A stretch of 28,017 bases of DNA from an uncultured Akkermansia sp. (lineage in GTDB: Bacteria > Verrucomicrobiota > Verrucomicrobiia > Verrucomicrobiales > Akkermansiaceae), in assembly GCA_900548895.1 (NCBI GenBank), contig URLZ01000032.1:1-28017 (forward strand), written 5' to 3'. Numbering within the stretch: the stretch's first letter is position 1; every line of letters starts with the position of its first letter. Positions 8,538-16,215 of this stretch are shown here, one piece after another. The notes under the pieces are model-generated. The model had not been told where the DNA came from. It did not search any database and was given only the letters and a program-made list of their open reading frames with translations. The translations under genes were made by a program, and so were the position numbers.

Positions 8538-10244
8538 ATGAACATTCTCGACTTCATCCGCAGAAACTCCATCATCGTTCTCATCGCCATCGCCGGCGTC
8601 GGCGCCGGCCTCATCGTGATGGACTACGCCGGCAGCAGCTCCCTCTTCTCCCGCGACTACTTCTTCAAAGTCGGCGACACGAATTACAGCTATGAGGACT
8701 CCTTCAACCTCGGGGACAGCGGTGACTCGGCCCTGCGCCAGCTCATCTTCGCCGGTGACCGCAAGCTTCTGCGCCGCTTTGACGCCAACGGTGATGACCA
8801 GCTCGACGCGACTGAGCAGGCCGCGCAGGATGCCTGGCTGGAGCAGCACCCCGACTTCATGCTCGCCCGCAACCTGCTGCAGATGACGCGCTACAACTGG
8901 CTCTTCGGCCCGTCCAAGAGCGAGACGAACATCGCCATCAACCGCGCCATCATCCGCGCTGAAGGCGAGGAGCTCGGCCTGCGCCCCAACCGCGACCAGA
9001 TCGATGACTACCTGCGCAGCCTGCCCTTCTTCCGCAACGATGACGGCAGCTTCGACGAAGAGCTCTACCGAGAGACCGTCGGGCGCGAGGCCAACCACAG
9101 CAGCGCTTACGAGCGCAAGTTCCGCGAGCTGATTGCCGACGTCATCACGTGGAATGCCCTCTGCGAATTTTACTCGGGCGACATCAGCGCCCATCCGTCC
9201 ACGCAGCTGCGCCTCACGGACGTCCTCTTCCAGCAGTTCAAGGGCAAGTACGCCTGGCTGCCCGCCTCGGCGGCTCAGAAACCCGCTGAGCCCACGGAGG
9301 ACGAGCTCAAGGCCTTCTGGGAGCAGAACAAGAACAACTACAAGACGGAGGAGCGCCGCATCGTGACGCTCTACACGCTCACGGCTCAGGACGGCAGCAT
9401 GGATCCGCGCATCACCGAGATCGTTCTCGAGCAGGCGGCCGCCAACAACGGCCGCGGCATGGACGAGCTGCTCAAGGCCACCTCGGAGGATCCGGAGAAC
9501 CCGCCCTTCACCTACACGAAGGAAACCTTCCCGCTCTGCACGGCCGGCGAATTGCCGGAGGGCCTGCGCACGGAGATCCCCTACAACAACGCTCAGGGCG
9601 AGCCGGGCAATGTGTCGCTGGGCAACATCGCCTTCAACGAGGTGAAGACCGCCCCGTCGCCCGAGCAGTACGAGGGTGCCGTCAAGAGCGGCCGCCCCGA
9701 TGACGTCGTCACCTTCAATCAGGTGCGCGGCCCGCTCGACCACGAGGGCAAAAACTACATCCTGCGCGTCGAGGCCATCGAGGTGCCCACCGTCCTCAGC
9801 TACGAGGACGCCCGAGAGCGAGCGCTGGCCGATCTGCGCCGCCTCAATGAGGAGAATGCCCTGACCCGCACCGGCGAGAAGCTGAGCGAGGAGATGAACA
9901 AGGCTCTGGCAGAGGGCAATGTTGACGCCGCGATGGAGATTGCCCGCGCCGCCGGGGCCGAGATCCGCGACTTCGACACGCAGAATCCCCCGAGCAACTA
10001 CAACGTGGGTCTCCTGCTCACCTCCGCCTCAGGCAAGCTGGCGCCCATGCAGCAGAGCGATGAAGGCATCAGCCTCGCCGTGGTGACCTCGCGCACGGTC
10101 GTCGACAGCAATGAATACCGCGCTCTCCGCGCAATGATTGCCGGCCAGACGGACAGCGTGCTGCGCCAGGCCCTGCTGCGCGACTGGCTCGTGAGCGCCT
10201 ACCGCCGCCACGGTCTCCTGCTCTCCCCGAAGGCCATGGAGTAA
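8538..10244 (+). CDS. PpiD/SurA-like membrane-anchored periplasmic folding factor
   Basis: The 568-residue protein starts MNILDFIRRNSIIVLIAIAG, a short cytoplasmic tail plus one signal-anchor helix (about 10-30), as in PpiD. A SurA_N-like helical region follows, then TEDELKAFWEQNKNNYKTEE, which matches the stretch just before the parvulin domain in PpiD proteins. I cannot find a clear parvulin core (no HIL or GGDLG-type motif) in the middle region, so prolyl-isomerase activity is doubtful and a holdase/chaperone role fits better. An unusual feature is DANGDDQLDATE at residues 82-93. It fits the 12-residue EF-hand calcium loop, with D, N, D, Q, D and E at positions 1, 3, 5, 7, 9 and 12. I chose ATG 8538, not an upstream in-frame ATG at 8475, because it places the anchor helix at the N-terminus. 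The gene has its own promoter. Confidence 0.75.
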   Translation: MNILDFIRRNSIIVLIAIAGVGAGLIVMDYAGSSSLFSRDYFFKVGDTNYSYEDSFNLGDSGDSALRQLIFAGDRKLLRRFDANGDDQLDATEQAAQDAWLEQHPDFMLARNLLQMTRYNWLFGPSKSETNIAINRAIIRAEGEELGLRPNRDQIDDYLRSLPFFRNDDGSFDEELYRETVGREANHSSAYERKFRELIADVITWNALCEFYSGDISAHPSTQLRLTDVLFQQFKGKYAWLPASAAQKPAEPTEDELKAFWEQNKNNYKTEERRIVTLYTLTAQDGSMDPRITEIVLEQAAANNGRGMDELLKATSEDPENPPFTYTKETFPLCTAGELPEGLRTEIPYNNAQGEPGNVSLGNIAFNEVKTAPSPEQYEGAVKSGRPDDVVTFNQVRGPLDHEGKNYILRVEAIEVPTVLSYEDARERALADLRRLNEENALTRTGEKLSEEMNKALAEGNVDAAMEIARAAGAEIRDFDTQNPPSNYNVGLLLTSASGKLAPMQQSDEGISLAVVTSRTVVDSNEYRALRAMIAGQTDSVLRQALLRDWLVSAYRRHGLLLSPKAME

Positions 10245-10582
10245 AGCCCCCCGCTCCATCCGCCGCCCTGCAAAGCCGAGGACAAGCGAGCGGCAAGGGC
10301 AGGCCGCCAGGCCATGAGCCCCGCCTGCCATCGTGCGGAGGCTCGCTCGGGCGCCTCCTTCACGTACCCGAGAGCCCGGCCCACCGGCGCCTCACCACGA
10401 GTCACCACGTGTCACTGCGTCAGCGAGGGCGGGCGACCGCGAGCAGATCCGCCGGAGCTCCTCGAGGAAGCCGAAATCTGATTTCCTCGGAGCGGATTTA
10501 TCGGTCCTCACAGCCCAGATTCCCTGTTATCAACTAATCTTCGGCCACTCCGCCACCTCAAACCGCCACCCACCCATTCGCC
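10245..10582 (+). other. Gene-free spacer before the peptide transporter, with direct repeats and dyads
   Basis: No gene or convincing promoter is visible here. The spacer holds three direct repeats with a 10-bp period at 10392-10421, a TCCTCGAGGA palindrome at 10459-10468, and an inverted repeat GAGGAA/TTCCTC (10464-10469 and 10483-10488) enclosing AAATCTGATTT (10474-10484). These may be regulator sites for the transporter; that is inference only. Confidence 0.45.
10392..10421 (+). repeat. Three 10-bp direct repeats upstream of the POT transporter
   Basis: TCACCACGAG, TCACCACGTG and TCACTGCGTC are consecutive with an exact 10-bp period, close to one DNA turn. They lie about 160-190 bp upstream of the transporter start. 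The third unit is diverged. Confidence 0.5.
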
Positions 10583-12250
10583 ATGGCACTCAGTCTGCCT
10601 CCTCAAACCAAATACATCGTCGGCAACGAAGCCTGTGAGCGCTTCAGCTTTTACGGGATGAGGAGCATCCTGACGCTCTACATGACCTCCGTCCTCCTCA
10701 TGAGCGAGAAGGAGGCCATGGAGATCTCTCACCTCTTCATCGCGCTCATCTACATCCTGCCGATGCTCGGCGCGTGGATCGCCGATCGCTTTCTCGGGCG
10801 CTATCACACCATCCTCTACGTCTCCATCTTTTACTGCATCGGCCATGCCGTGCTCGCCCTCGCCGACCTCACGGGCGACATCGAGACGAAGCGCATCATT
10901 CTCTTCACCGGTCTCTTCATCATCGCCGTCGGCGCCGGCGGCATCAAGCCCTGCGTCTCGGCCTTTGTCGGCGACCAGGCCGAGGGGCTCCGCGACAAGG
11001 CCCTCATGACGCGCATTTACGCGGCGTTTTACTGGTCCATCAATCTGGGCTCCTTTTTCTCCTTCCTCGTCGTCCCTTGGGCGCGCCAAAGCCTCGGCTA
11101 CGGCTGGGCCTTCGGCATCCCGGGCATCTTCATGGCCATCGCCACTATCATCTTCTGGTGCGGCCGCCGGCACTATCGGCACAAAAAGCCCACGCAGCCG
11201 GAGTTTTTGCCGGCCCTGGCCACGCGTCTCTTTCTCGGGCGCGAGCGGGCCTGTGAGCGCTACGGGGCAGACAAAGTCGGCAAAGCCGTCAACACCGCCC
11301 TCTCCATCGCCACCTTCATCGTGCTGGCGCCCATCGTCGTCCTGCTCGCCCGCTGGGCCTACAACGGCGCGGAGCAACTGGCGCTACTCAGCGGCCTGAG
11401 CGCGACGCTCTCCTCGTTCTGCGGGCTCATCTGCCTGCTGCTCTTCATCGCCGCCCTGACTCTGGCCGGGCTGCGCGTGGCCGCCACCCTCGGCTCCAAG
11501 GGCTTCTTCGGCGTCTCAGGCAGCATGCTCTACTGCCGCCGCGAGGAGCTCGAGGCCCGCTACAGCCCGACGCAGCGGGCGGAGGCGCGCAACATGTTCC
11601 GCGTGCTCATCGTCTTCCTCATGATCATCCCCTTCTGGAGCCTCTACGACCAGACCATGTCCAGCTGGGTGCTTCAGGGGGACAGCATGCAGGCCATGCA
11701 CTTCAGCGTCTTCGGACACGCGTGGCGCTTCGGCGCTGAAGAGATTCAGAGCTTCAACCCGCTGCTGGTGATGATCCTCGTGCCGCTCGTCACGCTGCTG
11801 CTCTACCCGCGCATCGGCAAGTGGGGCTCTCCGCTGCGTCGCATGGGCGTCGGCATCGTGCTCGCCGGCGTCTCCTACTTCGCCGTCGCCGGCATTCAGA
11901 TGCAGCTTGAGGGCGGCGCGCAGCTCAGCATCCTCTGGCAGTGCCTGCCCTACCTCATCCTCACCACCTCTGAGATTCTCGTCAGCACCACGGGTCTCGA
12001 GTACGCCTATACGGCGGCGGGCAAAAACATGAAGAGCATCGTGCTGAGCTTCTGGTGCCTCACCTCGACACTCGGCAACCTGCTGGTCATGTACCTCTCC
12101 TCCGCCGTGAGCGACCCGTGCAGCACGCCGACCTTCCTGCTCTACGGCTGCATGGCCGTCGTCGTGGGTCTCATCTTCCTCTTCGTCACCACGCGCCGTC
12201 GCTTCGCGGCCGAGCCCCTGCCCGAGGACGCCCCGGACAGCGAGAGCTGA
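10583..12250 (+). CDS. POT/PTR-family proton-dependent oligopeptide transporter
   Basis: Transporters of the POT family (major facilitator superfamily) import di- and tripeptides with protons across the inner membrane. The 555-residue protein carries the family's proton-coupling motif ExxER at residues 16-20 (EACERFSFYGMR). It also has AWIADRFLGRY in the first loop region, the PTR2 signature GAGGIKPCVSAFVGDQ, and FYWSINLGSFFS. About 12-14 hydrophobic segments are visible. The second half contains WSLYDQTMSSW and TTSEILVSTTGLEYAYTAAG, both typical of the family. The C-terminus is a short acidic tail. The start ATG follows CACCCATTCGCC, without a Shine-Dalgarno motif. It is preceded by a 338-bp spacer with repeats and is convergent with the methyltransferase gene, so it is probably monocistronic. 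The substrate range cannot be read from sequence. Confidence 0.93.
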   Translation: MALSLPPQTKYIVGNEACERFSFYGMRSILTLYMTSVLLMSEKEAMEISHLFIALIYILPMLGAWIADRFLGRYHTILYVSIFYCIGHAVLALADLTGDIETKRIILFTGLFIIAVGAGGIKPCVSAFVGDQAEGLRDKALMTRIYAAFYWSINLGSFFSFLVVPWARQSLGYGWAFGIPGIFMAIATIIFWCGRRHYRHKKPTQPEFLPALATRLFLGRERACERYGADKVGKAVNTALSIATFIVLAPIVVLLARWAYNGAEQLALLSGLSATLSSFCGLICLLLFIAALTLAGLRVAATLGSKGFFGVSGSMLYCRREELEARYSPTQRAEARNMFRVLIVFLMIIPFWSLYDQTMSSWVLQGDSMQAMHFSVFGHAWRFGAEEIQSFNPLLVMILVPLVTLLLYPRIGKWGSPLRRMGVGIVLAGVSYFAVAGIQMQLEGGAQLSILWQCLPYLILTTSEILVSTTGLEYAYTAAGKNMKSIVLSFWCLTSTLGNLLVMYLSSAVSDPCSTPTFLLYGCMAVVVGLIFLFVTTRRRFAAEPLPEDAPDSES

Positions 12251-12359
12251 ACAGCCCTCCCGAACGCGGCAGGCGAAGGCCTATGCCGGCTGCCCCACCT
12301 GAGGGCGAACGCCCCCTCCCTCCTCCTGAGAGCCGATGAGGGCGCTCTAAGCCGCAGCC

Positions 12360-13481
12360 TCAGGAGCGCTCGACGAGGAAGAGGTACTCCTTGACGCGCA
12401 GGGGACGCGCGTGCAGATTGCGACTCGCGCGGAAGGTGTTGTAGGGGATCTCCGTGCACTCCACCCGACCGAGATGAGCGAGAAAGTCCATGAACTCGGC
12501 GCGCTCGATAAAGCCCTCCGAATTGTACGAGACGAGCAGAAACTTCGCGGGGCAGATCTCCAGCAGGCGAAACAGGGCCTCGCGCGCACGCCCGGGCGCA
12601 TTGAACACGGAGCGGTTCCAGTCCGCCGGAATGCCTGATACCTGCGACACTTCCTGCGGGCGCTTATACTCCGCAATCAAATTCAGCATGAAGTAATTGG
12701 AGCCGTAGGGGTGCTGGTTGTAGGGCGGGTCAATGTAGCAGAAGTCCAGCTCCGGGAGACTCTCGGCAAGCGCCAGAGCCTCGGACTGCTCAACGCGGTA
12801 GTCGCAGCGGAAGCGCGAGAAGACGGGCAGCATCAGCTCGATGTCGCCCGTGATGCGCGACAGCGCCTGTCGCCGCTCGCCGCCGAACTGGCCGACGCCC
12901 TGATGGTTTTTGTAAAATCCCTTGAAGACGCCACTCGTGTTATTATGCACGGAGGCGCCGTAGAGCAGCGGGGCGAGAAAAAAGCGACGCAGCGAGGCCG
13001 GGAGATGCTCTATCGCCTGCCGGGCCGTATCAAGAAAACAGGCATTCCGCCTCGTGAAAAAGGCGCGCTCGCCGGGCAGGATGAGCTCATCGCAGCGAGG
13101 GGCGTACAGCTCGGCGATGAAGCCCTCCGACGGCTCGAGCATCCGCTCGCGCAGCCACCGCAGGCCCTCCTCCAGCTCCGCCGGTCGCACTTCGTCGGCG
13201 TTGGCCAGATAACAGCGGTTGACCCAGGCGGCATAGGACTCCAGATCATTGGCGACCAGCAGCTCGGCATGCCGCTTGAGCAGGCGGGCCACAATCCCGG
13301 AACCCGAGAACAAATCCGCCGCTCGCAGTTTGCGCCCGCCCAAGCGTGCACGCGCGTGGCGCACGGCGGCTTCGATATAGTCCAACAGAGCGCGCTTGTT
13401 ACCCAGATAGGTAACAATCTGCTCCTTGAGGAAGGCGGGATTCTCCTCAGCTTCCTCCTCTGCGATGCGGTCGGAACACAT
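12360..13481 (-). CDS. D12-class adenine-specific DNA methyltransferase (orphan)
   Basis: The 373-residue protein belongs to the Dam-like D12 family, which transfers a methyl group from S-adenosylmethionine to N6 of adenine. Motif X is seen as YLGNKRALL (about 25-33), the AdoMet-binding motif I as ADLFSGSG (about 55-62), and the catalytic DPPY near 251-254 (YIDPPYNQHPYGSNYF). The order X, I, target-recognition region, IV is that of alpha-type amino-methyltransferases. The roughly 185-residue gap between motifs I and IV should contain the recognition domain; the target site cannot be read from sequence. No restriction endonuclease gene is nearby, so it is probably an orphan, possibly regulatory, enzyme. 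It has its own promoter (13500-13528), a very short leader, and a hairpin one base before the start codon. It lies 75 bp downstream of the YD-repeat gene on the same strand. Confidence 0.85.
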   Translation of the reverse strand: MCSDRIAEEEAEENPAFLKEQIVTYLGNKRALLDYIEAAVRHARARLGGRKLRAADLFSGSGIVARLLKRHAELLVANDLESYAAWVNRCYLANADEVRPAELEEGLRWLRERMLEPSEGFIAELYAPRCDELILPGERAFFTRRNACFLDTARQAIEHLPASLRRFFLAPLLYGASVHNNTSGVFKGFYKNHQGVGQFGGERRQALSRITGDIELMLPVFSRFRCDYRVEQSEALALAESLPELDFCYIDPPYNQHPYGSNYFMLNLIAEYKRPQEVSQVSGIPADWNRSVFNAPGRAREALFRLLEICPAKFLLVSYNSEGFIERAEFMDFLAHLGRVECTEIPYNTFRASRNLHARPLRVKEYLFLVERS

Positions 13482-13482
13482 G

Positions 13483-13496
13483 GCGGCTCAAGCCGC
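13483..13496 (-). promoter_or_regulatory. Hairpin directly before the methyltransferase start codon
   Basis: On the minus strand GCGGCTTGAGCCGC forms a stem of five to six pairs ending one base before the ATG (13481). With the promoter at 13500-13528 the transcript would begin near 13493, inside or just before the hairpin. It could therefore limit or position ribosome entry. There is no Shine-Dalgarno motif. Confidence 0.4.
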
Positions 13497-13499
13497 GAG

Positions 13500-13528
13500 A
13501 TTCTACACAAAGAATCCGGCCGATGCAA
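13500..13528 (-). promoter_or_regulatory. Sigma70-type promoter of the methyltransferase gene
   Basis: On the minus strand TTGCAT (13528-13523) and TAGAAT (13505-13500) are spaced by 17 bp. The -10 lies within an inverted repeat, GATTCT with AGAATC (about 13498-13515), which could be an operator. The gene start is only about 19 bp downstream of the -10. Confidence 0.65.
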
Positions 13529-13556
13529 GGAGAAAGCGCGGCGAATCAGGGCCGCT

Positions 13557-14771
13557 TCAGCTCCCCGTCTCCTCATCCGCCCGCCGCAGCTCGGTGCTGC
13601 CGTCGCGGTGCAGCACCAGCATCAGCTGCACGCCGTCGGGCCCGCGCATGAGGTAGCGACGCTCGGCACAGGCGGCCGGATTGCCGTCCGCGTCGGTGAA
13701 GAGCTCGCGCTCCAGCGAGCCGTCAGCTCGGTATTCGCAATGTCTCTCGGCGTAGCCCCCAGAGCCTCCCCTGCTGAGCTCGCCTTCTTCATCCAAAAAG
13801 CGCTCTGAGAGCAGACGCCCCCTGGCGTCGCGCCGGAGCACGCGCTCCGCGCAACCTCCCCCAGCTTTTATCAGCTCGCCGCCGGCGCTGCAAAAGCGCT
13901 CGCGCTCGATGCCGAGGGCATCCTGCGGCCAGCGCTGCACCATGGCGGCACCGACGGAGCTATTCACCACGGGTTCTTGGGCGGCATTCAACCAGCGAAG
14001 CTGCAGGCCCCTTCCGTCATCCGTCAGCGAGCGCTGCTCCACCGCATAGCCCAGCACATTGTCTGCGGGGGAACCGTTGACGAAATTGCGGCGATGAGAC
14101 TCGTGCGCGACATCGTCATAGGCGTACTCGAGTCGGCTCTCACCCATGGCATTGACCACCGGGGCCTCCCGAGCATCGAGGTACTCCACCAACAGCGGGC
14201 GCCCCTGGGCGTCATAGCTCGCGCGCTCCACCGCGTAGCCCGGCAGCTTCGGGCAGACGAGGCGCCCATCCACCCCGCGCAGCTCCGTGCGCACGCAGTG
14301 GCCGTGCTCATCGTAGGTGAAATGGCGGCTCGCCACGCCGGCGGCATCGGGCGCAGGCTTCCCGTCCGCCCCGTAATTCGACTTCGACACCACGCGCCCG
14401 AGCGCGTCATAGCGTATCCGCTGCTCGGCCACACGACTTCCCGGCATGGCGCAGACCTCGCCCTCGCCGTCGACATGCACGAGGCGCTTCAGGCGCCCGC
14501 CGGGCTCATACTCGAAGCGGATGTGCGGCAGCGATTCACCGCGCGACACGCAGGCCGGCAGAGGATCCACCCCTTGGGGCAGCGACTCATCGGCCGTGTT
14601 GAAGGCCCCGCGAAAAAACTCCACATGCTCGCGATGTTCACGCCACGTCACCATATGGTAGATTCCCATACCCAGGACCCCCACCAGCAGAGACATTGCC
14701 ACCAGCGACCCGAGATACACCCAGGCGTCCTCCAGTATGCGTCCGATTCTCCTGAACATAGCGGCAATCAT
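13557..14771 (-). CDS. Membrane-anchored protein with ~9 YD-like 32-residue repeats
   Basis: I do not recognise a named family. From ATG 14771 the protein has 404 residues: a short basic N-terminus, one transmembrane helix (YLGSLVAMSLLVGVLGMGIY), a spacer, and about nine tandem repeats of 31-33 residues from roughly residue 109 to near the C-terminus. The repeat consensus is G-Y-A-x-E-R-x-x-Y-D-A-x-G-R, then about six variable residues, then L/F-x-D-A-D-G-x-P-V. Clear units begin at GYAVERASYDAQGR and GYAERHCEYRADGS. The pattern resembles YD/Rhs-type repeats and is probably an extracytoplasmic beta-rich rod. The hallmark Rhs core and a toxin tip are absent. ATG 14771 has GGAG close upstream; 14810 and 14759 are alternative starts. 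It lies upstream of the methyltransferase gene on the same strand. Function unknown. Confidence 0.65.
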   Translation of the reverse strand: MIAAMFRRIGRILEDAWVYLGSLVAMSLLVGVLGMGIYHMVTWREHREHVEFFRGAFNTADESLPQGVDPLPACVSRGESLPHIRFEYEPGGRLKRLVHVDGEGEVCAMPGSRVAEQRIRYDALGRVVSKSNYGADGKPAPDAAGVASRHFTYDEHGHCVRTELRGVDGRLVCPKLPGYAVERASYDAQGRPLLVEYLDAREAPVVNAMGESRLEYAYDDVAHESHRRNFVNGSPADNVLGYAVEQRSLTDDGRGLQLRWLNAAQEPVVNSSVGAAMVQRWPQDALGIERERFCSAGGELIKAGGGCAERVLRRDARGRLLSERFLDEEGELSRGGSGGYAERHCEYRADGSLERELFTDADGNPAACAERRYLMRGPDGVQLMLVLHRDGSTELRRADEETGS

Positions 14772-14840
14772 GAAGCTCCGCCCTTCTGACACGCCACCCA
14801 CCCGCATCATTCAACAACGGCTAGAGATGCCCGCGAATCG

Positions 14841-14869
14841 GGGCCCCCGGGTCATGATTCCCGGGGCCC
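14841..14869. repeat. Strong GC-rich inverted repeat
   Basis: GGGCCCCCGGG (14841-14851) pairs with CCCGGGGCCC (14860-14869), with one bulged C, around an 8-nt loop containing TCATGA. There is no T-run, so it is not a standard terminator. It lies 70-98 bp upstream of the chosen start of the YD-repeat gene. Confidence 0.5.
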
Positions 14870-14880
14870 TGACGATCCCC

Positions 14881-14970
14881 GGCGCACCCCCGTCCTCCGG
14901 CGCACCCCCGTCCTCCGGCGCACCCCCGTCCTCCGGCAAACCTCGGTCCTCCGGCAAACCTCGGTCCTCC
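14881..14970. repeat. 18-bp tandem repeat, five units in two variants
   Basis: Three identical copies of GGCGCACCCCCGTCCTCC (14881-14934) are followed by two identical copies of the variant GGCAAACCTCGGTCCTCC (14935-14970). Identity within each variant suggests recent slippage or unequal-crossover expansion. It is gapless, so it is not a CRISPR array. Confidence 0.9.
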
Positions 14971-15150
14971 GGCACATCTCCGGGCCAATCTCCCCCCGAT
15001 TTGCGCCACGGCTCCGATCTCCGTCTCCGCTGATCGCCGCCCCCGTTCGCCTCCGCAACTCCTCGCGCAGGCGCCTCCAGACACCTCCGGCGGGAGCGCA
15101 TCGAGCGTGTCATCACCTGAACAAATTCCCGCTCGGAGGGCGAAGGAGGC

Positions 15151-15179
15151 TTGACATTTGATACGCACGTCGCTACATT
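15151..15179 (+). promoter_or_regulatory. Sigma70-type promoter of the SPFH-nfeD operon
   Basis: TTGACA (15151-15156) and TACATT (15174-15179) are spaced by 17 bp. The inferred start near 15186 gives a C/T-rich leader of about 134 nt before ATG 15320, with no Shine-Dalgarno motif in it. Confidence 0.75.
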
Positions 15180-15319
15180 TCCATCAGGCAGATTCGCCGC
15201 GCCGGCCTGCCCGCTCCGGCTCCCTGCACCGACGCACCATTCCGGAACGCCCCGGCACCCTCATTCCCCCTCATCCATTCCCCCCTACCTCCTCTTACTC
15301 TCTACCTCCTCTTACCGCC

Positions 15320-16150
15320 ATGTTCATCTTCGTTGTCCCTCAGAATCACTGCGCCATTGTGGAAATGTTCGGCAAGCCCTGCGCCGTCAAGCGCAGTGGG
15401 CTGAACTTCTACATCCCGATCCTGCAGCACCTCCGCGATGTCTCTTCCCTCTGGGGCACGGAGACCAACCTGAAGGGCGTCTACATCGAACTGACGGAGC
15501 AGCTCTGCCGCGTGCAGAAGCGCGTCTGCACCACCAAGGACAACGTCAACGTCGAGATCAGCTGCATCATCCGCTGGAAGATCACCGACCCCATCAAGGC
15601 CGTCTACAGCGTGGCGAGCCTGCATCCCAGCCTCATCGAGGTGACGCTCAACGAGCTGCGCTCCACCATCGGCAACATGGAGCTCGACACCGTGCTGACA
15701 GGCCGCTCGGCCCTGTCGGAGAAGGTGACGCTGGCCGTTGCCCCCACGCTGCTGCGCTGGGGCATCACCCTCACCTCCGTCGAGATTCAGGAGCTGGAGA
15801 CGGATGCCGCCACCGCCGACGCCATGCGCCAGATTGTCGAAGCCGAGCGCCGCAGCAAGGCCATTGCCGCTCAGGCCGTCGGCGAAAGCACGGCCAAGAT
15901 CAAGATTGCTCAAGCGGAAAAAGAGGCCGCCGTACTGCGAGCCGAGGGTCTCGCCGCTGCCCTCCGGCTCGAGGCGGAGGCGCAGACCGAGTACCTCCGC
16001 AAGCTCGCGGACGTGATCGGCGTCGAAGCGGCGGCCAAGGTGCTCATCAACCGCCAGACTGTCGAGGGCTACGCCACCATCTCGAAGGATCCGAACGCCA
16101 AGGTTTACCTGCCCAGCAACCTGCCCGCAGCCCTCAACATCAAGGACTGA
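15320..16150 (+). CDS. SPFH/Band 7 (stomatin/QmcA-like) protein lacking an N-terminal anchor
   Basis: SPFH proteins form large rings on membranes and act in microdomain organisation and control of membrane proteases. The 276-residue product begins directly in the Band 7 domain (FVVPQNHCAIVEMFGKPCAVKRSGLNFYIPIL). It then shows the family core: TTKDNVNVEISCIIRWKITD, LRSTIGNMELDTVLTGR and WGITLTSVEIQEL. The C-terminal part (about 170-235) is an Ala/Glu-rich coiled coil rich in AEAER and RAEGLAAALRLEAEA-type heptads. Stomatin and QmcA have a hydrophobic segment before this domain. Here it is absent, and extending upstream in frame (to 15158) gives only a Pro/Ser/Arg-rich leader. The protein may depend on its partner, the NfeD-like membrane protein encoded 65 nt downstream, for membrane contact; that is inferred. 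Confidence 0.88.
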   Translation: MFIFVVPQNHCAIVEMFGKPCAVKRSGLNFYIPILQHLRDVSSLWGTETNLKGVYIELTEQLCRVQKRVCTTKDNVNVEISCIIRWKITDPIKAVYSVASLHPSLIEVTLNELRSTIGNMELDTVLTGRSALSEKVTLAVAPTLLRWGITLTSVEIQELETDAATADAMRQIVEAERRSKAIAAQAVGESTAKIKIAQAEKEAAVLRAEGLAAALRLEAEAQTEYLRKLADVIGVEAAAKVLINRQTVEGYATISKDPNAKVYLPSNLPAALNIKD

Positions 16151-16215
16151 GCCGAAAGGCGCCGCGGCGGGATTTCCTCCTCATCCGAACAGCCACCCCG
16201 AACCCTCCACACCCC

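Larger units (their letters stand above)
14772..15150. other. Gene-free spacer with hairpin and 18-bp tandem repeat
   Basis: This divergent spacer separates the minus-strand YD-repeat gene from the SPFH operon. It holds a strong GC hairpin (14841-14869) and the 18-bp tandem repeat (14881-14970). The open frames crossing it on both strands are products of the repeat (six-residue periodic peptides) and do not look like real genes. No promoter for the YD-repeat gene was recognised. Confidence 0.6.

Noticed and set aside
12360..13481. Restriction-modification system
   Set aside because: Only a methyltransferase is present; neighbours are a transporter and a membrane repeat protein with no nuclease motifs.
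12711..13808. A 365-codon plus-strand frame across the methyltransferase gene
   Set aside because: Antisense to the DPPY/DLFSGSG-containing methyltransferase and without recognisable motifs.
13557..14771. Rhs/contact-dependent toxin
   Set aside because: The YD-like units are few and no Rhs core, protease site, variable tip or immunity gene is seen.
14881..14970. Possible CRISPR array
   Set aside because: Units of 18 bp are directly adjacent with no spacers, and no cas genes are nearby.
14811..15116. Open frames encoding periodic peptides such as PEDGGA repeats
   Set aside because: The period is imposed by the 18-bp DNA repeat, which is a multiple of three, so frames stay open by construction on both strands.
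15158..15319. In-frame N-terminal extension of the SPFH protein
   Set aside because: The extra residues are Pro/Arg/Ser-rich without a hydrophobic segment and begin within the -35/-10 interval of the promoter at 15151-15179.
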